Source of the DNA: Streptomyces cellostaticus
GTDB taxonomy: Bacteria > Actinomycetota > Actinomycetes > Streptomycetales > Streptomycetaceae
Reading direction: 5' to 3'
Length of the DNA: 64,000 bases
Assembly (NCBI RefSeq): GCF_001513965.1
Contig: NZ_KQ948037.1
Coordinates: 1-64,000 of the forward strand
Made by a program: the position numbers and the translations under genes. The number at the start of each line of letters is the position of its first letter. Positions within the stretch are counted from its first letter, which is position 1. A model generated the notes under the pieces. It had not been told where the DNA came from. It did not search any database and worked only from the letters and a program-made list of their open reading frames with translations. Of this stretch, positions 16,758 to 23,793 are shown piece by piece.

Positions 16758-18120
16758 TCTTCCCCGGAAGGCGGTCACCCGTACCGCCAAGCTCGCCGCG
16801 CTCCCGCTCGGCTTCGCCGGCCGGGCGACCTGGGGGCTGGGCAAGCGGATCGTGGGCGAGTCCGCGGAGATCGTCGGCCGGGAGCTGCAACAGCGCACCG
16901 CGGAGCAGCTGTTCAAGGTCCTCGGGGAGCTGAAGGGCGGTGCCATGAAGTTCGGGCAGGCCCTGTCCGTCTTCGAGTCCGCCCTGCCGGAGGAGGTCGC
17001 CGGCCCCTACCGCGCGGCCCTGACCAAACTCCAGGAAGCGGCACCGCCGATGCCGACCCGCACCGTGCACGCGGTGCTCGAGGAGCGGCTGGGTGCGGGC
17101 TGGCGGGAGCTGTTCCTGGAGTTCGAGGACAAGCCGGCGGCCGCGGCCTCCATCGGACAGGTCCACCGAGCGGTATGGCACGACGGCCGTGAGGTGGCAG
17201 TCAAGGTGCAGTACCCGGGCGCGGGCGAGGCCCTGCTGTCCGACCTGAGCCAACTGAGCCGATTCGCCCGGCTGTTGGGGCCGCTCATTCCCGGCATGGA
17301 CATCAAGCCGCTGATCGCCGAGATGCGGGACCGCGTCTCCGAGGAGCTGGACTACGCACTGGAGGCCCAGGCCCAGGACGCACACGCGCAGGAGTTCGCG
17401 GACGACCCGGACGTCGTGGTCCCCGCCGTGGTGCACCAGTACGAGCAGGTCCTGGTCACAGAGTGGATCGACGGCATCCCACTGTCGGAGATCATCACGG
17501 ACGGCACCCAGGAGCAGCGCGACCGGGCCGGCCAGCTCCTGGCCCGCTTCCTCTTCTCGGGTCCGGCCCGCACCGGCCTGCTGCACGCCGACCCGCATCC
17601 GGGCAACTTCCGGCTGGTGCCCGGCGGCCCGGACAGCGAGGAGGACTGGCGCCTGGGTGTCCTGGACTTCGGCACGGTCGACCGGCTCCCGGGCGGCCTG
17701 CCGTCACCGATCGGCATCTCGCTGCGGATGACCCTGGACGGCGAGGCGGACACGGTCTACGAACTTCTGTGCACGGAGGGATTCGTCAAGGAATCCATAG
17801 AGCTCAACCCCGACGCGGTCCTCGACTACCTGTTGCCGATCATCGAACCGTCCCGGGTCGAGGCGTTCACCTTCACCCGCTCATGGATGCGCAGCCAGGC
17901 CGCCCGCATCGCCGACCCCCGCTCCCCCGCCTACCAGCTGGGCAAGCAGCTCAACCTGCCGCCGGCCTATCTGTTGATACACCGGGTGACGCTGAGCACG
18001 ATCGGCGTGCTGTGCCAGCTGGGGGCCTCGGTACGGCTGCGAGAGGAACTGGAGGAATGGCTCCCGGGATTCGTCCCCGAAGCCGAGCTGATCGAGGAGG
18101 AACCGGCAGCGGAGGCGTGA
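16750..18120 (+). CDS. ABC1/AarF (UbiB) family kinase-like protein
   Basis: The 456-aa protein carries the complete UbiB-family motif set: KFGQ (the KxGQ motif, ~residue 66), the Ala-rich loop AAAASIGQVH (~135), a Lys in VAVKVQYPG, EELDYALEAQ, HADPHPGNF and LDFGTVDRL (the DFG equivalent). UbiB-type proteins bind ATP and are linked to isoprenoid-quinone biosynthesis. In actinobacteria this paralog sits next to whiB7, as here, and its role is unclear. The start ATG is inside the end of the ThiF-like gene. The 3' flank is G-rich. Confidence 0.9.
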   Translation: MSDLPRKAVTRTAKLAALPLGFAGRATWGLGKRIVGESAEIVGRELQQRTAEQLFKVLGELKGGAMKFGQALSVFESALPEEVAGPYRAALTKLQEAAPPMPTRTVHAVLEERLGAGWRELFLEFEDKPAAAASIGQVHRAVWHDGREVAVKVQYPGAGEALLSDLSQLSRFARLLGPLIPGMDIKPLIAEMRDRVSEELDYALEAQAQDAHAQEFADDPDVVVPAVVHQYEQVLVTEWIDGIPLSEIITDGTQEQRDRAGQLLARFLFSGPARTGLLHADPHPGNFRLVPGGPDSEEDWRLGVLDFGTVDRLPGGLPSPIGISLRMTLDGEADTVYELLCTEGFVKESIELNPDAVLDYLLPIIEPSRVEAFTFTRSWMRSQAARIADPRSPAYQLGKQLNLPPAYLLIHRVTLSTIGVLCQLGASVRLREELEEWLPGFVPEAELIEEEPAAEA

Positions 18121-18123
18121 TCC

Positions 18124-18244
18124 TGGGGTTGCCGTGAGGCCCGGGGCTGCTGAAGTCCGGGGCTGCCACGGAGCCTCGGGCTGCCGTGAAGTGTGCGAGG
18201 AGCGGGGTGGGGAGGGGGAGGGGGAGGGGAGGGGGGAGGGGCCC
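18124..18244 (+). repeat. Degenerate 17-20-bp repeats and a G-quadruplex-type tract
   Basis: Downstream of the ABC1 stop, four imperfect copies of GGGCTGCC(G/A)TGAAG-like units run from 18124 to ~18195. A G-rich tract (18204-18241) then has seven or more runs of four or more Gs separated by single A or T residues. It is between the ends of two convergent genes. G-quadruplex formation on the plus strand is plausible but not shown. Confidence 0.6.
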
Positions 18245-18257
18245 TTGAGAGGCGTTC

Positions 18258-18470
18258 TCACCACCAGGTCGAGTCCAGCCGCCCCTCAATCGCTCGCAGA
18301 TTCTGCCGGGAGCAGGCGTCGCAGAAGTACTGACGGGTGCCGTTCTCCACGGAGCAGGTCCAGGTGGCCGGCTGGGAGCCATCGGCGCGGATGCCGCAGC
18401 GGGCGCACACGAGAGGGCGGGGCTCCGTGGTGGAGCCGCCCTGATCACTTCCTCCGGGAGGACTCGTCAC
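18258..18470 (-). CDS. Small zinc-ribbon protein (70 aa)
   Basis: The 70-aa protein has two CxxC knuckles, CARCG near residue 22 and CDACSRQN near residue 50, separated by a segment with TWTCSVENGTRQYF. This is the spacing of a small zinc ribbon. The likely start is GTG 18470 (VTSPPGGSD). Its ribosome site is weak (GGAGAG about 13 nt upstream), so the exact start is uncertain. It is same-strand with wblC but separated from it by a strong hairpin at 18517-18556. Function unknown; a nucleic-acid or protein-binding adaptor is possible. Confidence 0.65.
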   Translation of the reverse strand: MTSPPGGSDQGGSTTEPRPLVCARCGIRADGSQPATWTCSVENGTRQYFCDACSRQNLRAIEGRLDSTWW

Positions 18471-18516
18471 CCGTCGACCATAACTCTCCGGTCGGCGGAT
18501 CGCCCGGCACAACGCA

Positions 18517-18556
18517 CCGCGGGGGCCGGTCCGTTCGGACGGACCGGCCCCCGCGG
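18517..18556 (-). terminator. Terminator of the wblC transcript
   Basis: An 18-bp perfect stem (18517-18534 with 18539-18556, four-base loop) lies 50 bp after the stop of the wblC-coupled ORF and before the small zinc-ribbon gene. There is no T-tract. It is the likely 3' end of the wblC operon. Confidence 0.75.
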
Positions 18557-18606
18557 GCAAGGTTTCGCCTTCCTGGGCGGGAAGGCCACCGCTTCGGTGT
18601 GCTCGG

Positions 18607-18930
18607 TTACTGCATGACGGCCATGGCGAGCGCACGGCGGGCGCGCTTCGAGGCGCGTTCCGCCCGGCGCTGCATCCGCCGGGCGGTCGCCAGGCACACG
18701 GCCCGGCGCTCCCGGTCGGCCTCGTGCAGCCGGTCGTGCATATGCGCACGAGCCAGGGCTTCTGGGATGAGTTGCATCTCTCGGGTCCTGTTCTGACGCG
18801 AGCCGGTCGCGCCATTGGTGGTGAAGTCTGGGGTCGCGGAGCCTGCGAGCTCGCTGATGGACGGCTTCATCGGGGCCTGCTTCTTGGGGTCGTGCGTGAG
18901 GGGGCGGTCGATCGTTCCTGCGGTGTTCAT
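18607..18930 (-). CDS. Conserved small basic protein coupled to wblC
   Basis: The 107-aa reading begins with an ATG that overlaps the wblC stop (ATGA), with no Shine-Dalgarno site, typical of translational coupling. The C-terminal half (from MQLIPEALARAHMHDRL) is a highly basic Arg/Ala-rich helix and looks like the conserved part, and an internal ATG at 18777 could be the true start. The N-terminal half is low in structure. Function unknown; the composition would suit nucleic-acid or ribosome binding, but this is only inference. Confidence 0.6.
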   Translation of the reverse strand: MNTAGTIDRPLTHDPKKQAPMKPSISELAGSATPDFTTNGATGSRQNRTREMQLIPEALARAHMHDRLHEADRERRAVCLATARRMQRRAERASKRARRALAMAVMQ

Positions 18931-19295
18931 GCCGTGACCGGGTTCTTGCGCGGGCGACCACGCGGCCGCTTCCGGGCGACGACGACACCCTGGACGAACA
19001 GCTCGCCACCCCAGACGCCCCAGGGCTCACGCCGTTCCTTGGCGCCGGCGAGGCAGGCCTCGATCAGCGGGCAGGTGCGGCAGAGGGACTTGGCGTACTC
19101 GACGTCCGCCGGCGACTCGGCGAAGAAGACCTCCGGGTCGTAGGAACGGCAGGGGACGGCTACGCCGAGGTTCTCGATGGCGTCGTCGAGCGCGGTGAGC
19201 GCGGTGAGGGGGGTCAAGGTGGAGTCCTCCGTGGGGCCGGGCGGGGGGATCGTCTGTGAAGGCGGTACGGACGGGGCGTGCGCTTCGAGTTGCAC
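18927..19295 (-). CDS. wblC: WhiB-family regulator WblC (WhiB7 orthologue)
   Basis: The 122-aa protein has the WhiB fold: four cluster cysteines (Cys49, Cys72, Cys75, Cys81), the GVWGG beta-turn at ~93-97 and a C-terminal AT-hook (RPRGRPRKN, 110-118) specific to the WhiB7/WblC class. WhiB7/WblC binds the housekeeping sigma factor and activates intrinsic-resistance genes when translation is inhibited. GTG 19295 is chosen because GAGGAAG lies 8 nt upstream; the longer open frame upstream belongs to the leader. The gene follows a 600-nt leader with a leader ORF and terminator and an AT-rich autoregulatory-type promoter. It sits between UvrD2 and the ABC1 kinase, as in mycobacteria. Confidence 0.95.
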   Translation of the reverse strand: MQLEAHAPSVPPSQTIPPPGPTEDSTLTPLTALTALDDAIENLGVAVPCRSYDPEVFFAESPADVEYAKSLCRTCPLIEACLAGAKERREPWGVWGGELFVQGVVVARKRPRGRPRKNPVTA

Positions 19296-19404
19296 GGTTG
19301 GTCTTCCTCGTCTGGTCGTTCCGGCCGGTTGACCGGGTGTCGGCGTGGTACCGGGTTCTTTTCTTGTCCCGAGGCCCCTTCGCTCCGTCGTCCCCGTTCG
19401 GGGG

Positions 19405-19447
19405 CAAACAGAAGGGCCGCGGATCCCGGATGGGGTTCCGCGGCCCT
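19405..19447 (-). terminator. Intrinsic terminator (attenuator) in the wblC leader
   Basis: On the minus strand an 11-bp perfect stem (19447-19437 with 19423-19413) is followed by CTTCTGTTTG. It lies 110 bp upstream of the wblC start and 24 bp downstream of the leader-ORF stop. It would end transcription unless prevented, so it is the termination arm of an attenuator. Its 5' arm may be freed or sequestered by competing pairings in 19448-19475. Confidence 0.8.
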
Positions 19448-19458
19448 GAAGGCGCCGG

Positions 19459-19475
19459 CCTGATCGGCGATCAGG
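19459..19475 (-). promoter_or_regulatory. Leader hairpin enclosing the leader-ORF stop codon
   Basis: Seven-base arms CCTGATC and GATCAGG (19475-19469 with 19465-19459) form a hairpin with a three-base loop. The UGA stop of the leader ORF (19473-19471) lies inside the 5' arm. A ribosome terminating or stalling there would melt this hairpin and change folding just upstream of the terminator. Confidence 0.65.
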
Positions 19476-19791
19476 CTGGATCACTCCAGGGTTCTGGCCC
19501 ACGGAAGGCCCACATCAGGTGGTGCTGCGTCGTCTGCTTCCGGAATCCGGCACCGGCCGCCGCAAAGGCATAGGCATGCGCCCGTGCCTCTACCGCTTCC
19601 AGTGCCTTGGTCGGTCGCTCATTGCGCTCACGGATGGGAAGACCCGCGAGAGACAGGGAGGACGCCGGACGGACGGCACGGATGCCGGACAGACCGGTGC
19701 CCTGGTTCGAGGCGCCGAGCATGCACGTGGAGACGGCCGAGCGATCGGTCAGTTTGGCCGCGCTGATGGTGCTGGGGTTGATGCTGATCAC
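19471..19791 (-). CDS. wblC leader ORF (106 codons)
   Basis: A GTG start at 19791 is preceded by GAGAGGAGG at an 8-nt spacing, one of the best ribosome sites in the window. The 106-aa product has no recognised domain; its second half (LEAVEARAHAYAFAAAG, then FRKQTTQHHLMWAFRGPEPW) looks protein-like and Ala/His/Arg-rich. It ends inside a hairpin that precedes an intrinsic terminator, so it should act in cis as a translation sensor. Leader-ORF attenuation of whiB7/wblC is established for the family. Whether the peptide itself has a function is unknown. Confidence 0.75.
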   Translation of the reverse strand: MISINPSTISAAKLTDRSAVSTCMLGASNQGTGLSGIRAVRPASSLSLAGLPIRERNERPTKALEAVEARAHAYAFAAAGAGFRKQTTQHHLMWAFRGPEPWSDPA

Positions 19792-19902
19792 TGGACTCGC
19801 CTCCTCTCGGCGTCTTGGGGACTGGGGGTGAGCCAGTCCGTTCGGATATGCAAGTACAACACGGAACCGGGCCTTGGAGAAGGCCGCCGCTTCCGTGCCT
19901 AG

Positions 19903-19944
19903 AACCTATGGGGATTGCTGGGGCATGCGCAAACTATTTTTTCG
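19903..19944 (-). promoter_or_regulatory. wblC promoter with AT-rich WhiB7-type element
   Basis: On the minus strand an AT-rich block (AAAAAATAG, about 19942-19934) directly precedes a -35-like TTGCGC (19932-19927), an 18-nt spacer and a -10 TAGGTT (19908-19903). AT-rich DNA next to the -35 is the hallmark of WhiB7/WblC-activated promoters, where the AT-hook binds. Transcription should start near 19896, giving a leader of about 600 nt. The element lies only 12 bp past the uvrD2 stop. Confidence 0.75.
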
Positions 19945-19955
19945 ACGAGTTCGTA

Positions 19956-22151
19956 TCAGTCGTTCTCGTCGCCTGCCACACCCTCGTGGCCTGCGCAGAT
20001 GGCCAGAACGTCGGTTCCGTAGCGCTGCAGCTTGCGGTTGAGGACGCCGGGGATGCGGGACAGCTCGGCCGGGCTGTCGGGCCGCGCTTCGGCGATGGCC
20101 ATGAGGGTCCGGTCGGTGAAGATGCAGAAGTCCGGCTGTCCGCTGCGCTCCGCCTGGACGGCCCGCCACTCGCGCAGCCGCTCGTAGAGGCCTTCGTCCA
20201 TGTCGGAGGGGCAGTCCTCGCAGCGCATCAGCTTCATTTCGCCCGCGTCGGTGAGCGTGCGGCCGCAGACCCGGCAGCGGGCCGGGGTGCGCTGAGTACG
20301 CCGGCGGGCGGCCGGGGTGTCGGCGAGGGCGCCGCGTTCGATGCCTCCGGCGGCTGCGGTCCCGGTGCGGCCGGCGGTGGCGCCGGAGCCGGGGCGCAGG
20401 CCGTCGAGGAAACGGCTGGGCCTGCGGTTGGGCCGGCCGCCGGGTGAGCGGGACAGGGCCCAGGAAAAATGCAGGCGTTCTCGAGCGCGGGTCACGCCGA
20501 CATAGAGGAGACGGCGTTCCTCCTCGACCTGTTCGTCCGTCTTGGCGTACGTGATCGGCATCATGCCCTCGGCGATGCCGACCAGGAAGACGACGTCCCA
20601 CTCCAGGCCCTTGGCCGCGTGCAGGGAGGCCAGGGTGACGCCCTGGACGGTCGGGGCGTGCTGGGCGTTCGCCCGTTCGTCGAGCTCGGCCACGAGGTCG
20701 CCGAGGGTGGCTCGGGGCTGGGCGGCGGCGAAGTCGTGGGCGAGGTTGACCAGGGCGGACAGCGACTCCCAGCGTTCTCTTGCGGCGCCGGAGCCGGCCG
20801 GTGGCTCGCTGGTCCAGCCTTCCCCGGACAGCACGGCGCGCACTTGTGAGGGGAGGTTCACGGCGTCGTCGAGCAGGGAGTCGTTGCCGCCGAAGCGGGC
20901 GGCGGCGCGCAGGGCGATGCCCGCCTTGCGTACCTCGGGCCGGTCGAAGAAGCGCTCGGCGCCGCGCAGCTGGTAGGAGACGCCGGCGTCGGCGAGGGCC
21001 TGTTCGTAGGTTTCGGACTGGGAGTTGGTGCGGAAGAGGATGGCGATCTCGGCGGCCGGGACACCGGCGTCGATCAGTTCGCGGATGCGGCGGGCTGCGC
21101 CCTCGGCTTCGGCGGGCTCGTCGGTGTATTCGGTGTAGACGGGTTCGGGACCGGCGGGGCGCTGGGAGACCAGTTCCAGCCGGTGGTCGGCGGCGCGGCC
21201 GCGGGCCTGGGCGAGCAGGCCGTTGGCGAGGCGGACGACCTGGGGGGTGGAGCGGTAGTCGCGAACCAGCTTGACGACGGTGGCGCCGGGGTGGCGGAGA
21301 CGGAAGTCGAGGAGATGGTCGGGCGTTGCTCCCGTGAACGAGTAGATCGTCTGGCTGGCATCGCCGACGACGCACAGGCTGTCGCGGTCGCCGAGCCACA
21401 GTTCCAGCAGCCGCTGCTGGAGGGGGCTGACGTCCTGGTATTCGTCGACGACGAAGTGCTGGTACTGGGCGCGGACCTGCGTGGCGATGTCGTGCCGGTC
21501 TTGGAGGACGGCGACGGTCAGCAGCAGGACGTCCTCGAAGTCGATGACGGCCCGGTCGCGCTTGAGGTCTTCGTAGGCCGCGTAGAGGTGGGCGATCTCG
21601 ACGGGGTCGCGGGGGGCCTCACGACCGGCCTTCGCAACCGCGTACGGGTACTCGGCGGGGATGGTCTGGGTGACCTTGGACCATTCGATCTCGGCCATGG
21701 CGTCCCGCAGCTCGCCGCGGTCGAGGCGGAGGTTGCAGGTGGCGGCCGCGTCGGCGACGAGCTGGAACTTGCGGTCGACGAGCCGGGGCATGGAGCCGCC
21801 GATGGCTTTCGGCCAGAAGTATTGGAGCTGGCGCAGCGCGGCGGAGTGGAAGGTGCGGGCCTGTACGCCGTGGGCGCCGAGCTGGCGCAGTCGGCCGCGC
21901 ATCTCGCCTGCGGCGCGGTTGGTGAAGGTGACGGCGAGCACGCTGGAGGGCTGGAGGATCCCTGCGCGCACTCCGTAGGCGATGCGGTGGGTGATCGCCC
22001 GGGTCTTGCCCGTGCCCGCTCCGGCCAGGACGCACACCGGGCCGTGCAGGGCGGTGGCCACCTCGCGCTGCTCGGGGTCGAGCCCTTCGAGCACCGCGTC
22101 GGCCGAGTCCGGTGCCTGCGGGAAGAGGGTGGAGTGCGTTGCTGCTGTCAC
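19956..22151 (-). CDS. uvrD2: ATP-dependent DNA helicase UvrD2
   Basis: The 731-aa superfamily 1A helicase has Walker A GAGTGKT (43-50), motif II DEYQD, and QTIYSFTGA (motif III). The later motifs VTLASLHAAKGLEW and VGVTRARERL are also present. After the motor, a tetracysteine zinc motif (Cys626, 629, 644, 647) and an HRDC domain (~660-720) follow. This combination defines mycobacterial-type UvrD2, a 3'-5' DNA unwinding enzyme whose HRDC and cysteine modules affect DNA binding. The GTG at 22151 begins the conserved sequence. The gene is divergent from mycoredoxin and upstream of wblC. Confidence 0.93.
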   Translation of the reverse strand: MTAATHSTLFPQAPDSADAVLEGLDPEQREVATALHGPVCVLAGAGTGKTRAITHRIAYGVRAGILQPSSVLAVTFTNRAAGEMRGRLRQLGAHGVQARTFHSAALRQLQYFWPKAIGGSMPRLVDRKFQLVADAAATCNLRLDRGELRDAMAEIEWSKVTQTIPAEYPYAVAKAGREAPRDPVEIAHLYAAYEDLKRDRAVIDFEDVLLLTVAVLQDRHDIATQVRAQYQHFVVDEYQDVSPLQQRLLELWLGDRDSLCVVGDASQTIYSFTGATPDHLLDFRLRHPGATVVKLVRDYRSTPQVVRLANGLLAQARGRAADHRLELVSQRPAGPEPVYTEYTDEPAEAEGAARRIRELIDAGVPAAEIAILFRTNSQSETYEQALADAGVSYQLRGAERFFDRPEVRKAGIALRAAARFGGNDSLLDDAVNLPSQVRAVLSGEGWTSEPPAGSGAARERWESLSALVNLAHDFAAAQPRATLGDLVAELDERANAQHAPTVQGVTLASLHAAKGLEWDVVFLVGIAEGMMPITYAKTDEQVEEERRLLYVGVTRARERLHFSWALSRSPGGRPNRRPSRFLDGLRPGSGATAGRTGTAAAGGIERGALADTPAARRRTQRTPARCRVCGRTLTDAGEMKLMRCEDCPSDMDEGLYERLREWRAVQAERSGQPDFCIFTDRTLMAIAEARPDSPAELSRIPGVLNRKLQRYGTDVLAICAGHEGVAGDEND

Positions 22152-22190
22152 ACCGCCATGCTGCCAGGTCGTCCGTGACTGCTGGGTCGG

Positions 22191-22199
22191 TTGTCCACA
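22191..22199 (+). promoter_or_regulatory. DnaA-box-like site (Streptomyces consensus)
   Basis: A perfect TTGTCCACA nonamer, the preferred DnaA box of Streptomyces, in the 184-bp divergent region between uvrD2 and mycoredoxin and 63 bp upstream of the mycoredoxin SigR -35. Confidence 0.4.
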
Positions 22200-22261
22200 G
22201 GCGGGCGCTGATAGTCGTACGAATGCGGCAGGCGTCACAGCGGTGGCGGATACCCCGGGCG

Positions 22262-22287
22262 GGAATGCCGGGCCGATGCCTTACGTT
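22262..22287 (+). promoter_or_regulatory. SigR promoter of mycoredoxin
   Basis: Exact GGAAT (22262-22266), 18-nt spacer, GTT (22285-22287), the consensus of sigma-R, the thiol-oxidative-stress sigma factor of Streptomyces. A start near 22294 would give a 40-nt 5' UTR to the mycoredoxin ATG, so position and strand fit. Confidence 0.85.
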
Positions 22288-22334
22288 TCCACCCTGGACT
22301 ACCTTCCCCGAGCTGCCTGAGGAGCGCGAGAGAC

Positions 22335-22577
22335 ATGCAGGGCACTGTGACGATGTACAGCACGACTTGGTGCGGCTACTGCCGTCGGCTGAAGAGCCAG
22401 ATGGACCGGGAGGGCATCGCCTACACCGAGATCAACATCGAGCAGGACCCGGCGTCCGCTGCTTTCGTGGAGAAGGCGAATGGCGGAAACCAGACGGTTC
22501 CGACCGTGCTCTTCGCGGACGGCAGCACGCTGACGAACCCGTCGCTGGCCCAGGTGAAGCAGAAGATCGCCGCCTGA
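22335..22577 (+). CDS. mrx1: Mycoredoxin (Mrx1-type glutaredoxin)
   Basis: The 80-aa thioredoxin fold has the CxxC active site CGYC (Cys13, Cys16), cis-Pro in QTVPTVLF and a C-terminal helix, the short length of mycoredoxin-1. Mycoredoxins use mycothiol as electron donor to reduce mixed disulfides of proteins in the actinobacterial cytosol. The ATG follows GAGGAG at 9-10 nt. A perfect SigR promoter precedes it and a strong terminator follows, so it is a single-gene, thiol-stress-induced unit. It is syntenic with M. tuberculosis Rv3198A. Confidence 0.93.
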   Translation: MQGTVTMYSTTWCGYCRRLKSQMDREGIAYTEINIEQDPASAAFVEKANGGNQTVPTVLFADGSTLTNPSLAQVKQKIAA

Positions 22578-22602
22578 CGAGGTCGGTCCGCACCTGCGGA
22601 GG

Positions 22603-22645
22603 AGGCGGTTCTTGAGGCTGTGGTGCCTCAAGAACCGCCTTTTGT
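22603..22645 (+). terminator. Terminator between mycoredoxin and nudC
   Basis: A 16-bp perfect stem (22603-22618 with 22625-22640, six-base loop) is followed by TTTTG. It serves the mycoredoxin gene and sits 53 bp from the stop of the convergent nudC, which could share it. Confidence 0.85.
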
Positions 22646-22693
22646 GTCTTGTCTCACATTCCGGCGCCGGTGGCCGTTTACGCCGGCTCGGGT

Positions 22694-23638
22694 TCAGACG
22701 AGGCTTCTCGTCGGGAGCGGCTTGCCGTACCACATCTCGATCAGGCGGGCGGCGATGGAGATGCCGTACGGGGGCAGCACCTCGCCGGATTCGAAGGCCG
22801 CGTGCAGTTCCTCGCGGGAGAACCAGCGGGCCTCGTGGATCTCGTCGCCGTCGACGTTGATGTCGGTCGAGGTGGCGTGGGCCATGAAGCCGAGCATGAG
22901 GCTGGACGGGAAGGGCCAGGGCTGGCTGGCCACGTACTCGACCGGACCGACGGTGATGCCGGCCTCCTCGAAGACCTCGCGGCGCACCGACTGTTCGATG
23001 GACTCGCCGGGCTCGACGAAGCCGGCGAGCGTGGAGAAGCGGCCCTCGGGCCAGTGGACCTGGCGGCCGAGCAGGATCCGGTCCTCCTCGTCGGTGACGG
23101 CCATGATCACGGCCGGGTCGGTGCGCGGGTAGTGCTCGGCACCGCAGGCCTGGCAGCGGCGGATGTGGCCGGCGGCGGCGATGACCGTGCGCTCGCCGCA
23201 TCGGGAGCAGAAGCGGTGGGTGCGCTGCCAGTTCTCCAGGCCGACCGCGTGCACCATGAGGCCGGCGTCTCGCGGTGACAGGAGCAGTCCGGCCTCGCGC
23301 AGGCCTGCCGGGCGCGCGGACTGGTCGATGCGGCCGGGCAGCGAGTCCTTCTGGAGGGCGAAGTAGCTGACGCCGTCCTCGCCGATGCCGAGGAAGTAGC
23401 GGTGGGCCTCGGTGAGCGGCGCCTCGAAGGAGGGGGTCATGACGAGTTCGGTCCGGCCGTCGGGCGTCTCGTCGATGAGCACCTGGCCGCCGGATACCAC
23501 GAAGCAGCGGGTGGTGGGGTGGCTCCACGCCGCCGCGAGCCAGGCCTCGTCGAGCCGGTGGTGGGCGGCGCGGTCGATGCCGCTCGGGGCGGTCAGCGAG
23601 ATAGGTCGGTCTGCGGTGCGGTCGGTCCAGGTGGTCAC
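22694..23638 (-). CDS. nudC: NADH pyrophosphatase / NAD-capped RNA hydrolase NudC
   Basis: The 314-aa protein has an N-terminal substrate-binding domain and a zinc ribbon with CSRCG and CQACG (~145-170). The canonical Nudix box is GFVEPGESIEQSVRREVFEEAG (~205-227), and the NudC signature SQPWPFPSS follows. NudC splits NAD(H) to NMN(H) plus AMP and removes NAD caps from RNA. The start is GTG 23638 (VTTWTD), with GGAAG 6 nt upstream. It is convergent with mycoredoxin and same-strand with the dipeptidase gene, 155 bp downstream of it. Confidence 0.93.
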   Translation of the reverse strand: MTTWTDRTADRPISLTAPSGIDRAAHHRLDEAWLAAAWSHPTTRCFVVSGGQVLIDETPDGRTELVMTPSFEAPLTEAHRYFLGIGEDGVSYFALQKDSLPGRIDQSARPAGLREAGLLLSPRDAGLMVHAVGLENWQRTHRFCSRCGERTVIAAAGHIRRCQACGAEHYPRTDPAVIMAVTDEEDRILLGRQVHWPEGRFSTLAGFVEPGESIEQSVRREVFEEAGITVGPVEYVASQPWPFPSSLMLGFMAHATSTDINVDGDEIHEARWFSREELHAAFESGEVLPPYGISIAARLIEMWYGKPLPTRSLV

Positions 23639-23793
23639 GGGTGCTTCCAACTCCCCCTGTGGAACGGTTCGTTTCGGCGGGCGGTTCGGCGGGATGTAGG
23701 GCGGGTGGGCACCGGGCCGGGCGTGGGCGGAGCGTGCGGGGCGGTTCTTCCAGTGTGCCCGCGCGCGGTGCCGTCCCGTACGGCACCTGCCGG

